Shown here one piece after another: positions 1-8,365 of a DNA stretch of 64,000 nucleotides. This DNA is from Paenibacillus_V sp046244365 (lineage in GTDB: Bacteria > Bacillota > Bacilli > Paenibacillales > NBRC-103111), in NCBI RefSeq assembly GCF_046244365.1, contig NZ_CP176395.1, forward strand, positions 7,254,001-7,318,000, given 5' to 3'. Within the stretch, counting starts at the first letter, position 1, and each line of letters begins with the position of its first letter. Under the pieces are notes generated by a model. It had not been told where the DNA came from, did not search any database, and saw only the letters and a program-made list of their open reading frames with translations. Position numbers and translations under genes: made by a program.

Positions 1-20
1 AGGGGTTTATAATACGATTC

Positions 21-2816
21 TCACCTGTTTGGATACGCTTCCACGGAATCGCTCCTGCGGTAAGGAAGACGGATGGCGACGGTCGTTCCCGTCCCCTCGC
101 TATCGACCGACAAGCCGTAACGGTTTCCAAAATGCAGCTTGATTCTGCTGTTCACATTGTACAAGCCGATGTTGCGCCGATCCCTCCGGTCCAAATTGCG
201 ACGAATGTCATCCAGCGTCTTCCGGCCGATGCCGGGCCCGTTATCCGTAATCGTCAATTCGATATCCTCGCCGGACCTCGCCCCGCGAACGGATAGGTTC
301 ACCCGGCTGTCCGGCGCCAGAAGGCTGTGCTTGATCGCATTCTCGATGATCGGCTGCAATATCATCTTGTTGATCGTGCAGTCTGCGATGTCCTCGTCTA
401 CCCGCCACTCGCAGCGGACCCTCTCGCTATACCGGTAGCTCATGATTTTTAAATAGGACTGGGCATTGGCGACTTCCTCCCGCAGCGTCGTGAGCGGGCT
501 GTCTTTGCCCATCGCATAGCGAAACATCCGGCTGAGCAAGCCGATCATATCGGCCGCCAAGTACCGCTCGCCCTCCTCGACCATATACATGATGTGCTCC
601 AGCGTATTGTAGAGGAAATGAGGATTGATTTGGGCCTGCAGCGCCTCCAGATGCAGCTCCTTTTTCTCGAATTCCAGCGTCAGCCTTTCCTCGCCCGCCG
701 CCAGCGTGTCCGCAACCAAGCCGTCGATTCTCTCCAGCATGCGATTGAACGAGAGGCGCAGCTGCTCGACTTCGTCGATCGCGTAAGGCTGCTCCGATGC
801 CAAGAGCGCCAGGCTGTCCGTTTCTTTGCGTCCATACTGATTTTGCAAGGAAGCGAGCGGCCTTACCAAATACTGCGACATCAAATACGAAAAAATGAGG
901 ATCAGCAAAAAGAGGATGAGCAGCAAATAAACGTCGTCATAGAACAGCCTCAAGACTTGGTCCTGTATGGCCGAGGCGTCATACCGCGCGATCAAATACC
1001 AAGGTAGCGAACCGATTTTCTCCGCGAAATAAATCGCGCTGCCGGTGCGGAACGAATCGGCCGTCATGCCGCCGGGCGCAAAAGGAAGCTCCGCAAGCTG
1101 ACCGACCTTTTCCGCATCGGGCTGCGACAGAATGCGCCCCTGATCGTCGACGATGAAAGCATCGCTGCCGCTCCCCTTCAAATCGGCATACAGATTGGTC
1201 AAGAAAACGCCGTTGATGTCCGTTTTCAAGTAACCGACCGGACGGGAATACCGGTTGATATCGACGATGCCGATCGCGAGGCTTATGGTGGAAGATGCCG
1301 TATCGGCGGGCGGGAGCCAATAAAAGATGTTTTTACGGCTGGCGCGCATTTGTTCGAAAAAAGACGGTTCGATTTTGGCCGCATGCTTGTACCGGTTGCT
1401 GTAAATCAGCCGATTGTCCAAGTCGTAAACGCCGATCGCATCTTCGCTAAGCGTCGGAAAGCTGCTGTCGAAGATAAGCTGATCCATCTCGCCCTTCCGC
1501 TTGTCGCTCGGCTCCGATACGTAGGATGCCACGAACGCATCATACCCCAGCCTGGTCAAGGCCGTTTCTTTTTGTCCCGCGAACAGCTCGACCCGCTGGG
1601 CCGTCTTATCGAACAGCACATGAAACGTTTCTTCCAATTCCCTTGCGATAATCCGCGACGAGTTCACATAGAAGATCGTGACGAACAAGCCGATAGGGAG
1701 CAAGATAGTCAATAAAAAGTATACGAAGAAACGGTCTCTCATCGTAACCCTGCGATGCGCAGCGACCCGCTCGTCAAAGGCCGGCTTCCCCGGCGCCTCC
1801 GGCGTATATTTCCTTCCGATCCAGCCGATCAGGCTGTGCAGGGGAACCAAAATTTTACGGCCGATCCAGTGGGAAAGGAAAAATGCGAGCAATGCGCTGC
1901 CGCCTAAAATGAGCATCGTATAAACGCCCAGCGTTCGCAGCTGTTCCTGGTGAAACCCCGATGCCGCTTCCGCAACCGCGATTCGGATCCCGTGAAAGCC
2001 GATATCCCGAAATACATACGTTTTCCCGGAAAGCGGGTATCCGCCGTTCGGCTGCGGCTTGCCCGCGTTTTTTTGCAGCAGCTCGTTTAATTCCGGCGCA
2101 ACGTCGCTTCCGCTGAACAATACCTGATCCTTGGCGTCGAGAATGGCCAGCGATTCGCCGTAAGACAGCACATGATTGAAAGCGCCTGCATGAATGTCGA
2201 TTTTCAAGATGCCCAGAGTGCCGCCCGATCCGACGACAGGGCAAATAAAATAGCTCGATCGGTTCCACTCGTCGAGCAGCCTCCGAAACGCATCGTCCTG
2301 AACGTCGGAAGAAGTTAATGCTAACGCCGCATACGTCCGGTTCGCGGGCACGAAGCCGATTTCATGGCCAATGCTGTCCAGGGACATTCGGTTGCCTTCA
2401 AAGTAGAAGGGCGAATATTGATTGTTGGAGCTGTATTGGCTGTCCCTCGTCCATATCGTGATGCTGCCGATCAGCTCGTTGCCCTTGTTCAGGTTGAACA
2501 AGGACGATTCCACATTTTCGGATAGAACCACTTTCTCGTAGGACGCGACGTCCGGACGCTGCAGCCTCTCCAGCGTTCCGATCAGTTTGCTGCTGTTCCG
2601 CAGCCGGTCCATCGTTTGGTAAATATCCTCGAACTGCTTCCGCACATCCGCAGCCGTCTGACTGCCTTTCATCGTTTGCATCAAGTCGGTTTTCTCTTCG
2701 ATATAACGCTCGGTCTTCCCATACAGCACATAGCCGGTCAGAACGATCAGCAGCAGCACGCTCGCGAGGGAGAACAGCATCAGAAACCGGTTCAGTCTAA
2801 TCGCCCTTCGTTTCAC
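21..2816 (-). CDS. YesM-type sensor histidine kinase with two extracellular sensor modules
   Basis: A 931-residue membrane kinase predicted to phosphorylate the response regulator encoded just upstream. Four membrane segments are visible (about residues 11-32, 296-316, 363-385 and 629-650), which bound two separate extracellular regions (33-295 and 386-628). A HAMP-like linker follows, then a His_kinase box with the phospho-acceptor His at about 733 (motif INPHFLYNTLEH) and an HATPase domain with an N box near 826 and DNGPGIG near 858-864. Usual YesM kinases are about 580-600 residues with one sensor, so this looks like a tandem sensor duplication or fusion. The start is GTG; the regulator's stop TGA overlaps it (GTGA), implying translational coupling. 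Ligand unknown, probably a carbohydrate by analogy. Confidence 0.93.
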   Translation of the reverse strand: MKRRAIRLNRFLMLFSLASVLLLIVLTGYVLYGKTERYIEEKTDLMQTMKGSQTAADVRKQFEDIYQTMDRLRNSSKLIGTLERLQRPDVASYEKVVLSENVESSLFNLNKGNELIGSITIWTRDSQYSSNNQYSPFYFEGNRMSLDSIGHEIGFVPANRTYAALALTSSDVQDDAFRRLLDEWNRSSYFICPVVGSGGTLGILKIDIHAGAFNHVLSYGESLAILDAKDQVLFSGSDVAPELNELLQKNAGKPQPNGGYPLSGKTYVFRDIGFHGIRIAVAEAASGFHQEQLRTLGVYTMLILGGSALLAFFLSHWIGRKILVPLHSLIGWIGRKYTPEAPGKPAFDERVAAHRRVTMRDRFFVYFLLTILLPIGLFVTIFYVNSSRIIARELEETFHVLFDKTAQRVELFAGQKETALTRLGYDAFVASYVSEPSDKRKGEMDQLIFDSSFPTLSEDAIGVYDLDNRLIYSNRYKHAAKIEPSFFEQMRASRKNIFYWLPPADTASSTISLAIGIVDINRYSRPVGYLKTDINGVFLTNLYADLKGSGSDAFIVDDQGRILSQPDAEKVGQLAELPFAPGGMTADSFRTGSAIYFAEKIGSLPWYLIARYDASAIQDQVLRLFYDDVYLLLILFLLILIFSYLMSQYLVRPLASLQNQYGRKETDSLALLASEQPYAIDEVEQLRLSFNRMLERIDGLVADTLAAGEERLTLEFEKKELHLEALQAQINPHFLYNTLEHIMYMVEEGERYLAADMIGLLSRMFRYAMGKDSPLTTLREEVANAQSYLKIMSYRYSERVRCEWRVDEDIADCTINKMILQPIIENAIKHSLLAPDSRVNLSVRGARSGEDIELTITDNGPGIGRKTLDDIRRNLDRRDRRNIGLYNVNSRIKLHFGNRYGLSVDSEGTGTTVAIRLPYRRSDSVEAYPNR

Positions 2817-3589
2817 CGCGCGCCCTTCCCGGCCGATAACACGACGCCGCCGCTTTCCCGATACGTTTGGGGCGTAACGCCGCTTAGCCGTTTGAACATT
2901 TTATTGAAATACGAAAAATTGCCGTAGCCGACGCGCATCGAAATTTCAAAAACCTTAAAGTCGGTATGCAGCAGCAGTTTCTTGGATTCGTTGATTCGGA
3001 CTTCGTTCAAATAATCGATAAAGTTGCCGCCCGTCTCTCTTTTGAAAATCGTGCTGAAGTAATTCGGATTGACATGCAGCCGCTCCGACACATCCTCGAG
3101 CCGGATCCGTTCGGCAAAGTTTTCGGCGATATACCGTTTGGCGTTAGCGACATAGGAATTGCCTGCTTCTCCCATTCTCACGGCATTCTCCACCGTCACG
3201 CGCTGTCCCGCTTCCTTCTCCAAATCTCTGGAAATATCCCGAAAAAGGCCGACCAGCTCGTCCCGCATAACCGGCTTCAGGAGATAGCCTCTCACGCCGA
3301 AGCGGATCGCTTCCTTGGCATATTGAAAATCATCGTATGCGCTCATCAAGGCCACTTTAATATGAGGGAACTCCTTACGGAGATGGTCAGCCAGCTCCAG
3401 CCCGTTCATATTCGGCATTAAGATATCCGTCAAGACGGCATCCGGACGGCAGTCGCGAATCATCTGAATGGCCGCCTCCCCGTTCGAGGCGCATCCCGCG
3501 ACTTCGAACCCGATGTCTTCCCAAGGCATGTTGTTCTTCACCCTGTCGCGAATGAACGCTTCGTCGTCCGCTATCAAAACCTTGTACAT
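2813..3589 (-). CDS. YesN-type AraC-family response regulator
   Basis: A 258-residue cytoplasmic response regulator. The receiver domain (residues 1-120) has DD at 8-9, phospho-acceptor Asp 55 (motif VLTDILMPNMNG) and the Lys in YLLKP near 105. An AraC helix-turn-helix pair occupies about 155-255 (KRYIAENFAERIRLEDVSE, then VGYGNFSYFNKMFKRLSGVTP). I chose the ATG at 3589 over a start nine codons further out because AGGAGGGGG lies just upstream. It is the first gene of a two-gene operon with the kinase. Two direct repeats 22 bp apart upstream are candidate binding sites. Confidence 0.95.
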   Translation of the reverse strand: MYKVLIADDEAFIRDRVKNNMPWEDIGFEVAGCASNGEAAIQMIRDCRPDAVLTDILMPNMNGLELADHLRKEFPHIKVALMSAYDDFQYAKEAIRFGVRGYLLKPVMRDELVGLFRDISRDLEKEAGQRVTVENAVRMGEAGNSYVANAKRYIAENFAERIRLEDVSERLHVNPNYFSTIFKRETGGNFIDYLNEVRINESKKLLLHTDFKVFEISMRVGYGNFSYFNKMFKRLSGVTPQTYRESGGVVLSAGKGAR

Positions 3590-3619
3590 CGGCTCCCCCT
3601 CCTGTCGTGAACGCAACGC

Positions 3620-3728
3620 ATTATAACAAAAACAGCATAATTCATTTTAACATAGGAAGCCTAGAGGCGGATGAACGCGGGTTATCGGTAAATAACACAA
3701 TTCTCAGCATTTCCTAACACAATTCTCA
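3620..3728 (-). promoter_or_regulatory. Promoter region of the YesN/YesM operon with two direct repeats
   Basis: Read on the minus strand, TGAGAATTGTGTTA occurs twice (plus coordinates 3693-3706 and 3715-3728), with starts 22 bp apart, about two helical turns. A TATAAT -10 hexamer is at 3620-3625 with no good -35 at the usual distance, which fits an activator-dependent promoter. Direct repeats with this period are the usual binding pattern of AraC-type domains, so autoregulation is an inference. Confidence 0.5.
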
Positions 3729-3891
3729 CGAATCGGAGCCGCCGTCTTCCACGGAAAGTCCTCTTCGGCTCTGACAGTTCCTTCCCGATTGGCCAAATAT
3801 CCTCTTCAAGCGCCATCCCCCTTCTAGTATAATGCTAACAAAGAGAGTCTCCCTGCGGGGCCGATTAATTCTATAGAAACCGGGTGATACG

Positions 3892-4236
3892 ATGGCTATA
3901 CCTTACAACAACCTGTCTTTTAAGGCGATCAACAACACCGACAACGGCGAAACCTCTTCGGAAACGATCTTTCATTACAAACAGGACGGCAGCATTATTT
4001 CCGCTACCTACTCCGGCGGTTCGATCTTATCCGGTACGCTTGTCGGGATCGTCCGCGAGGACGATACGCTTCATTTTCGCTATAGCCATGTGAACGATCG
4101 CTATCAGCTTCGCAGCGGGATCTGCACCTCGACCCCGGAAATTATGCTTGACGGACGCATCCGGCTGCATGAGAAGTGGCAGTGGACGGTTGACGAACAC
4201 AGCGAAGGCGAATCGATAATTGAACAAATCAAGTAA
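3892..4236 (+). CDS. Small conserved protein (family often labelled n-acetylglutamate synthase)
   Basis: A 114-residue soluble protein without membrane segments. The pattern NNTDNGETSSETIFHY, followed by alternating beta-strand-like stretches and a closing LHEKWQWT segment, recalls a small Bacillota family frequently annotated n-acetylglutamate synthase. That label is doubtful: no acetyltransferase motif is visible and the length is far below a real synthase. It is transcribed divergently from the YesN operon and followed by a terminator. The start codon has a weak GGGTGAT ribosome site. Function unknown. Confidence 0.75.
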   Translation: MAIPYNNLSFKAINNTDNGETSSETIFHYKQDGSIISATYSGGSILSGTLVGIVREDDTLHFRYSHVNDRYQLRSGICTSTPEIMLDGRIRLHEKWQWTVDEHSEGESIIEQIK

Positions 4237-4290
4237 CCTCGAGCCGCGGTCGTTGAGAGAACCACCCCAATAGGCCTGTTTGAATAGATG

Positions 4291-4340
4291 AAAAGACGAC
4301 CCTCAACCCCAACAATGGGACAGAAGGTCGTTTTTTATTT
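4291..4340 (+). terminator. Rho-independent terminator
   Basis: An inverted repeat ACGACC ... GGTCGT with a 24-base loop, followed by a run of six T on the plus strand, lies between two convergent genes. It serves the small gene ending at 4236. Confidence 0.6.
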
Positions 4341-4451
4341 GTTCCTCTTCACGGATCCGAAAAAGTAGAAGTTCTTCAGGGACTCCCCATAGCGAGAGTG
4401 CCTATGTCGTTGCAGGATTTAAGGGCGCGCAGCGGCGGCGGCTTTGTTCGC

Positions 4452-5573
4452 TTAGCCGACCCGGTACCGGTTAAGCACTTGCTCATCCACCTCGATGCCG
4501 AGGCCCGGACGATCCGTAGGGACGGTCACGTAGCCGTCTTTAAACGCAATCTCCCTGCTTACCAGATCGCGGGCCAGCGGCGAAGTCGAAACCGTATATT
4601 CGATCATGAATCCGTTCGGAATCGCTGCGGCGAAGTGCGTGCTTGCCGCAACCAGAATTCCTGTTTTGAATGCATGCGGAACCACCTTTTTATGACGGTC
4701 GTGAGCCAGGCTCGCAATCTTCTTCCCCTCTGTCAGTCCCCCGACGCGCGCAAGATCCGGCTGAATAATATCCAGATGTCCTTCGTCCATCAGCCTCTGG
4801 AAAGCCAGTCTTCCGCTTTCCTGCTCCCCTCCCGCTATCGAAAGACGCGTCCGATCCGAAAGTTCGCGGTAGCCGGCAATATTATTGGAATGGACGGGCT
4901 CTTCCAGCCAGAATAGATTGTACTTTTCGTAGATTTCCGCCATCCGCAAGGCCCCCTTCAAATCCCAGGCCAAGCCGGCATCGATCATGATGTCGATATC
5001 GTCGCCAACCGCTCCGCGGATCGCTTTTATTTGGGCTTCATCGAATTTGGCGTCCCGTCCGATCGGTCCCCAGCCGAATTTCATCGCTTTGTACCCTTGC
5101 TTTGCGTATTGCTCCGCCATACGGGCCGCTTCCTCGATCGTTTCCGGCATCAGGGCGCTGGCATACGCCTTCAGTTTGCGGTTGAACACGCCGCCCATCA
5201 TCTCGCAAACCGGACGGTTCATCGCCTTCCCCAAAATGTCCCATAGGGCAATGTCCACGCCGCTGATCGCATGGAGTGCAGGCCCCGTTCGGCCGAAGTA
5301 AATCGTACCGCGATACATTTTATCCCATAACCGTTCGATTTCGATCGGATTCTCGCCGATCAGCAAGCTGCGAAGTCCGGTAGCAATCGAATGAGACGGC
5401 GCAGCATTGACAACGGCCTGCGCAACAAGCGGGGAGGAATCCACCTCGCCTATCCCGACAATGCCTTCATCCGTATGAATCCTTATCACCAGCGTATCCT
5501 GCGTTCCATCACACCGCTCGGCATCCAGATCGGGTACTCTCAAGTGAATCGCTTCTACTTCCGTAATTTTCAT
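4452..5573 (-). CDS. Mandelate racemase/muconate lactonizing enzyme family protein
   Basis: A 373-residue enolase-superfamily enzyme. These enzymes abstract an alpha proton of a carboxylate, often a sugar acid, using Mg2+. The N-terminal capping domain carries EVEAIHLRVPD; the barrel shows the lysine region KAMKFG, metal ligands in MIDAG, LEEPV and AGGEQ, and the general-base His in VPHAFKTG. The substrate cannot be read; a sugar-acid dehydratase is the common assignment. I placed the start at 5573 (MKITEVEA), which follows GGAAGG at proper spacing, rather than 69 bp further out. Downstream of it lie a solute-binding-protein remnant and a sulfatase, which suggests a decayed polysaccharide-degradation locus. 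Confidence 0.88.
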   Translation of the reverse strand: MKITEVEAIHLRVPDLDAERCDGTQDTLVIRIHTDEGIVGIGEVDSSPLVAQAVVNAAPSHSIATGLRSLLIGENPIEIERLWDKMYRGTIYFGRTGPALHAISGVDIALWDILGKAMNRPVCEMMGGVFNRKLKAYASALMPETIEEAARMAEQYAKQGYKAMKFGWGPIGRDAKFDEAQIKAIRGAVGDDIDIMIDAGLAWDLKGALRMAEIYEKYNLFWLEEPVHSNNIAGYRELSDRTRLSIAGGEQESGRLAFQRLMDEGHLDIIQPDLARVGGLTEGKKIASLAHDRHKKVVPHAFKTGILVAASTHFAAAIPNGFMIEYTVSTSPLARDLVSREIAFKDGYVTVPTDRPGLGIEVDEQVLNRYRVG

Positions 5574-5741
5574 TGGGTTTTTCCTTCCATCTATTATTTT
5601 AGTCCAATCATAAGATCTGCCTCGATAATTGTCAACAATCAATTGATTACAATGAGGTCAGTTACTTAAAATGCCTCCGCTCCCCGAGAACAAATAAACC
5701 CCCACCATCCGGTGAGGGCCATTACAGAGTCAACCTGCACA

Positions 5742-5886
5742 TTATTTCCGAAATCTTGAACTAACCATTCCCTTTTCGTTTTTCAGCACCTGATCGAAGT
5801 AGGTTTCCAAGTCCTGCAAGGTTTTGATTTCGGGCAGCCCGTATTTGACGCGCAAATCTTTGCGGATAATTACAGGAATAATTCGG
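5742..5886 (-). pseudogene. Fragment of a LipO-type extracellular solute-binding protein
   Basis: Between the sulfatase stop and the enolase-superfamily gene, the minus strand reads IIRKDLRVKYGLPEIKT then LQDLETYFDQVLKNEKGM before a stop at 5742-5744. This is the conserved internal RKDLREKYGLPE region of Paenibacillus LipO-type sugar-binding lipoproteins (normally over 500 residues). Only about 45 codons remain and they overlap the sulfatase end, so this is a deletion scar. It implies the locus once had its own sugar transporter. Confidence 0.65.
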
Positions 5887-7228
5887 CGTACGGATCGTTG
5901 ACGCGCGCCATCCAATCGGCCAAGTCCAGCTTGAGCTTTTCTAGTTGCGGCCGATATTGGGGGTTGGAAGCGAGGTTATCCAGCTCCCAAGGATCGTTCG
6001 CAAGGTCGAACAATTGCACGAAATCGCTCCCCTGTCCGGTGTTTGCCGAACGGCGGTACCGGATCATTTTCCAACGATCGTCCTTCACCGTACGTTGAAT
6101 ATCTTTATAGAGGGAATACACCGTCTCTCTTCCTTCGTTGGTTTCGCCTCGGATCAACGCGTTCATGCTCTTGCCCTCGATATTTGGCGGCGCCCCGATC
6201 CCTGTGAGATCGCACAAGGTCGGAAAAATATCGAATTGATAGACAAGCGCATCGATGCTCTGCTCTGCAGGAACCCCCGGACCGCTAATAAGCCAAGGTA
6301 CGCGAATGCTATGGTCATACATGTTTTGTTTGCCGAACAAGCCATGCTGGCCGACTGCAAGGCCGTGATCCGCCGTATAGACGATGAGCGTATTATCCGC
6401 TTTGCCGCTCGCGGTTAACGCTTGCATCACTTTGCCGATATGATGGTCCATATGCGAAATCATCGCGTAATAATCGGCAATATGCCGGCGCACTTCCTCT
6501 TTCCTGCGCGGATAGGCGGCCAGCTTTTCATCGCGGATATCGAGTTCCCCATTGTCAAAAGGATGTTCCTCCCTGTAGCTCGGCGGCAGCGGGATTTGCT
6601 CCGGATCGTACATGCCGGCATATGGCTCCGGCGCCGTTCTCGGATCGTGCGGGGACGTGTAGGCCAGATACAGGAAGAAGGGATCCGCCTTGTCGTATTG
6701 CTCGATAAAGCCGACAGCCGCATCGGTAAACAGCTCCGTCGAAAATGTCGTTTCGATCCGCCGTGCTTCAGAAGGATACCGGCCGTCCGCATGGTAATCG
6801 AACACGGGTACTTGGCGGTGATCGCTCATCCCTCCGAAAAAGATGGCATCGCCGCCGCAAAAGCCGGCGGAAAAGCTGGCCGTATCGTTGTGCCACTTGC
6901 CGATTGCATGCGTATGGTAGCCGTGCGACCGGAACCACGAGGGCATCGTTGCCGCTCCCGATCGAATGACTTTTGTCTTCGCATGATCGCCGATTCTCTG
7001 GCTTTCCGTCGCTTGGAAAATATGCGTTCCCGTATTCACGCAAGCTCTGCACGGGACACAGACGGCACCGTCTACGCCTCCGTTGATATGCGTCTGGGCC
7101 ATGATTGTACCGGCTTGGGCTAGAGCATCCAGCACCGGCGTTCGTACCGCCCTCTCGCCTGTCGCGCCGATTGCGCTATAACGGTGATCGTCGGCAATAA
7201 TGAAGATTACGTTCGGTTTCGCAGCCAT
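5870..7228 (-). CDS. Sulfatase (formylglycine-dependent, alkaline-phosphatase superfamily)
   Basis: A 452-residue cytosolic sulfatase without a signal peptide, expected to remove sulfate esters from a carbohydrate. NVIFIIADDHR at the N-terminus carries the metal-binding Asp pair, and C57-V-P-C-R61 is the CxPxR motif in which Cys is converted to formylglycine. A HAIGKWHN segment and TADHGLAVGQHG further on supply more active-site residues. The ATG at 7228 is preferred to one seven codons upstream because AAGGAGGAG precedes it. It is divergent from an AraC regulator across a near-perfect palindrome. Confidence 0.93.
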   Translation of the reverse strand: MAAKPNVIFIIADDHRYSAIGATGERAVRTPVLDALAQAGTIMAQTHINGGVDGAVCVPCRACVNTGTHIFQATESQRIGDHAKTKVIRSGAATMPSWFRSHGYHTHAIGKWHNDTASFSAGFCGGDAIFFGGMSDHRQVPVFDYHADGRYPSEARRIETTFSTELFTDAAVGFIEQYDKADPFFLYLAYTSPHDPRTAPEPYAGMYDPEQIPLPPSYREEHPFDNGELDIRDEKLAAYPRRKEEVRRHIADYYAMISHMDHHIGKVMQALTASGKADNTLIVYTADHGLAVGQHGLFGKQNMYDHSIRVPWLISGPGVPAEQSIDALVYQFDIFPTLCDLTGIGAPPNIEGKSMNALIRGETNEGRETVYSLYKDIQRTVKDDRWKMIRYRRSANTGQGSDFVQLFDLANDPWELDNLASNPQYRPQLEKLKLDLADWMARVNDPYAELFL

Positions 7229-7247
7229 ATGCTCCTCCTTGTATTCC

Positions 7248-7283
7248 ATGTCATGATGGCTATAATTATAGTCATCATGACAT
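7248..7283. promoter_or_regulatory. 36-bp near-perfect palindrome in the sulfatase/AraC divergent promoter
   Basis: The arms ATGTCATGATG(G/A)CTATAAT are inverted about 7265/7266 with a single mismatch pair. The centre TATAATTATA contains a -10-like TATAAT on each strand, overlapping by two bases, so one regulator dimer could cover both promoters. It is probably the operator of the adjacent AraC protein. Confidence 0.6.
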
Positions 7284-7313
7284 CGAATCTACATGGCCAA
7301 AAGGATGAATCGC

Positions 7314-8174
7314 ATGTCAAAAAGTCTACTGCCTAGAGAAGCGTCCGTCTTCCTGGACTCCCTTCTTCGTTTGACGCTTTCCACGCAAATGTTCCGTATC
7401 CACACCTGCTTTAACGTGACGGTACCCGCATCATGGCATATCGATGAACGCGTGATCGATGAAATTCACATTCTGTATGTCAAAAGCGGATGCGCTACAT
7501 ACGAGGTTGACGGCATTCCCGTGGAGCTGGCGGCGGGCAGCCTGCTGTTTCTGTCCGACGGTACGGTGCATTCGGCGTACCGGGATCTGAAAGAGCCTTT
7601 GACCATCGTCCCGATTCGCTTCAAGATAGGCCCATTCGGGGATCACGCTCGGAATTCCGTCACAGAAAGCCCCTGCTACTTCTCGTTTCTTCCGCGGGAT
7701 ACGTCCAAATTTCGCTTGTTGTTCGAGACGATTCACCGTCATTATTGTCTTCCTCCTTCCGTAAGAAGGGATGCGCTGTGCCACTCTTCCATCTGCCAGG
7801 CACTGGCTGAAATGTCGTGCGAACTGGAAGAAATCGAGCAGCGCAAGCCGGTTCATCCCGCCATCCTGCAGATTAAGAACCACATGGATACGAATCCGGC
7901 CGACCGGCTCTCGGTTAAACAATTAGCCGCTCTTTCCGGGCTGACTCCCAAATATTGCTCGCAGTTGTTTCAGCAATTGTTCGGGCTAACCATCAAGGAG
8001 TACCAAATCCAGTCTCGAATCGAATATGCGCGTTATTTGCTGGAGCATTCGGATCAATCCGTCAAGGAAATTTCGTTTCATCTCGGTTATCCCGATCCTT
8101 TCGTCTTCTCGAAGCAGTACAAAGCTTTTACCGGGATCGCGCCTTCTATAACGATGCGGGGCAGGATGAGCTAA
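7314..8174 (+). CDS. AraC family transcriptional regulator
   Basis: A 286-residue regulator. An N-terminal cupin-like sensing domain (about 30-150; EIHILYVKSGCATYEVDG, then LLFLSDGTVHSAY) is followed by a C-terminal AraC domain with two helix-turn-helix motifs (about 185-283; LSVKQLAALSGLTPKYCSQLF and ISFHLGYPDPFVFSKQYKAFTG). I use the ATG at 7314, which has AAGGAT eight bases upstream; two earlier ATGs lack proper spacing. It is divergent from the sulfatase and is likely its regulator. Confidence 0.9.
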   Translation: MSKSLLPREASVFLDSLLRLTLSTQMFRIHTCFNVTVPASWHIDERVIDEIHILYVKSGCATYEVDGIPVELAAGSLLFLSDGTVHSAYRDLKEPLTIVPIRFKIGPFGDHARNSVTESPCYFSFLPRDTSKFRLLFETIHRHYCLPPSVRRDALCHSSICQALAEMSCELEEIEQRKPVHPAILQIKNHMDTNPADRLSVKQLAALSGLTPKYCSQLFQQLFGLTIKEYQIQSRIEYARYLLEHSDQSVKEISFHLGYPDPFVFSKQYKAFTGIAPSITMRGRMS

Positions 8175-8217
8175 CCGGCGGTTATATGCGGACTGCCGTA
8201 AAGTAAAGGCATTGCCT

Positions 8218-8262
8218 ATAAAAAAGAAGGCGCTCCCCCTTTCGGATGAACGCCTTCTTCTT
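8218..8262. terminator. Bidirectional terminator between convergent genes
   Basis: The stem GAAGGCG ... CGCCTTC has a run of six T on the minus strand and a weaker T-rich tail on the plus strand. It lies between the ends of the AraC gene and mqo and is a better terminator for mqo. Confidence 0.65.
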
Positions 8263-8365
8263 GGTGCCGATTATTGAGCTCGGTAAAAGGATTGAACCAT
8301 CGCAAATAACATATCCTATGGGGGGGATCGAAATAGGGATGGTTCTCCAATCAAAACTTCGTTAT

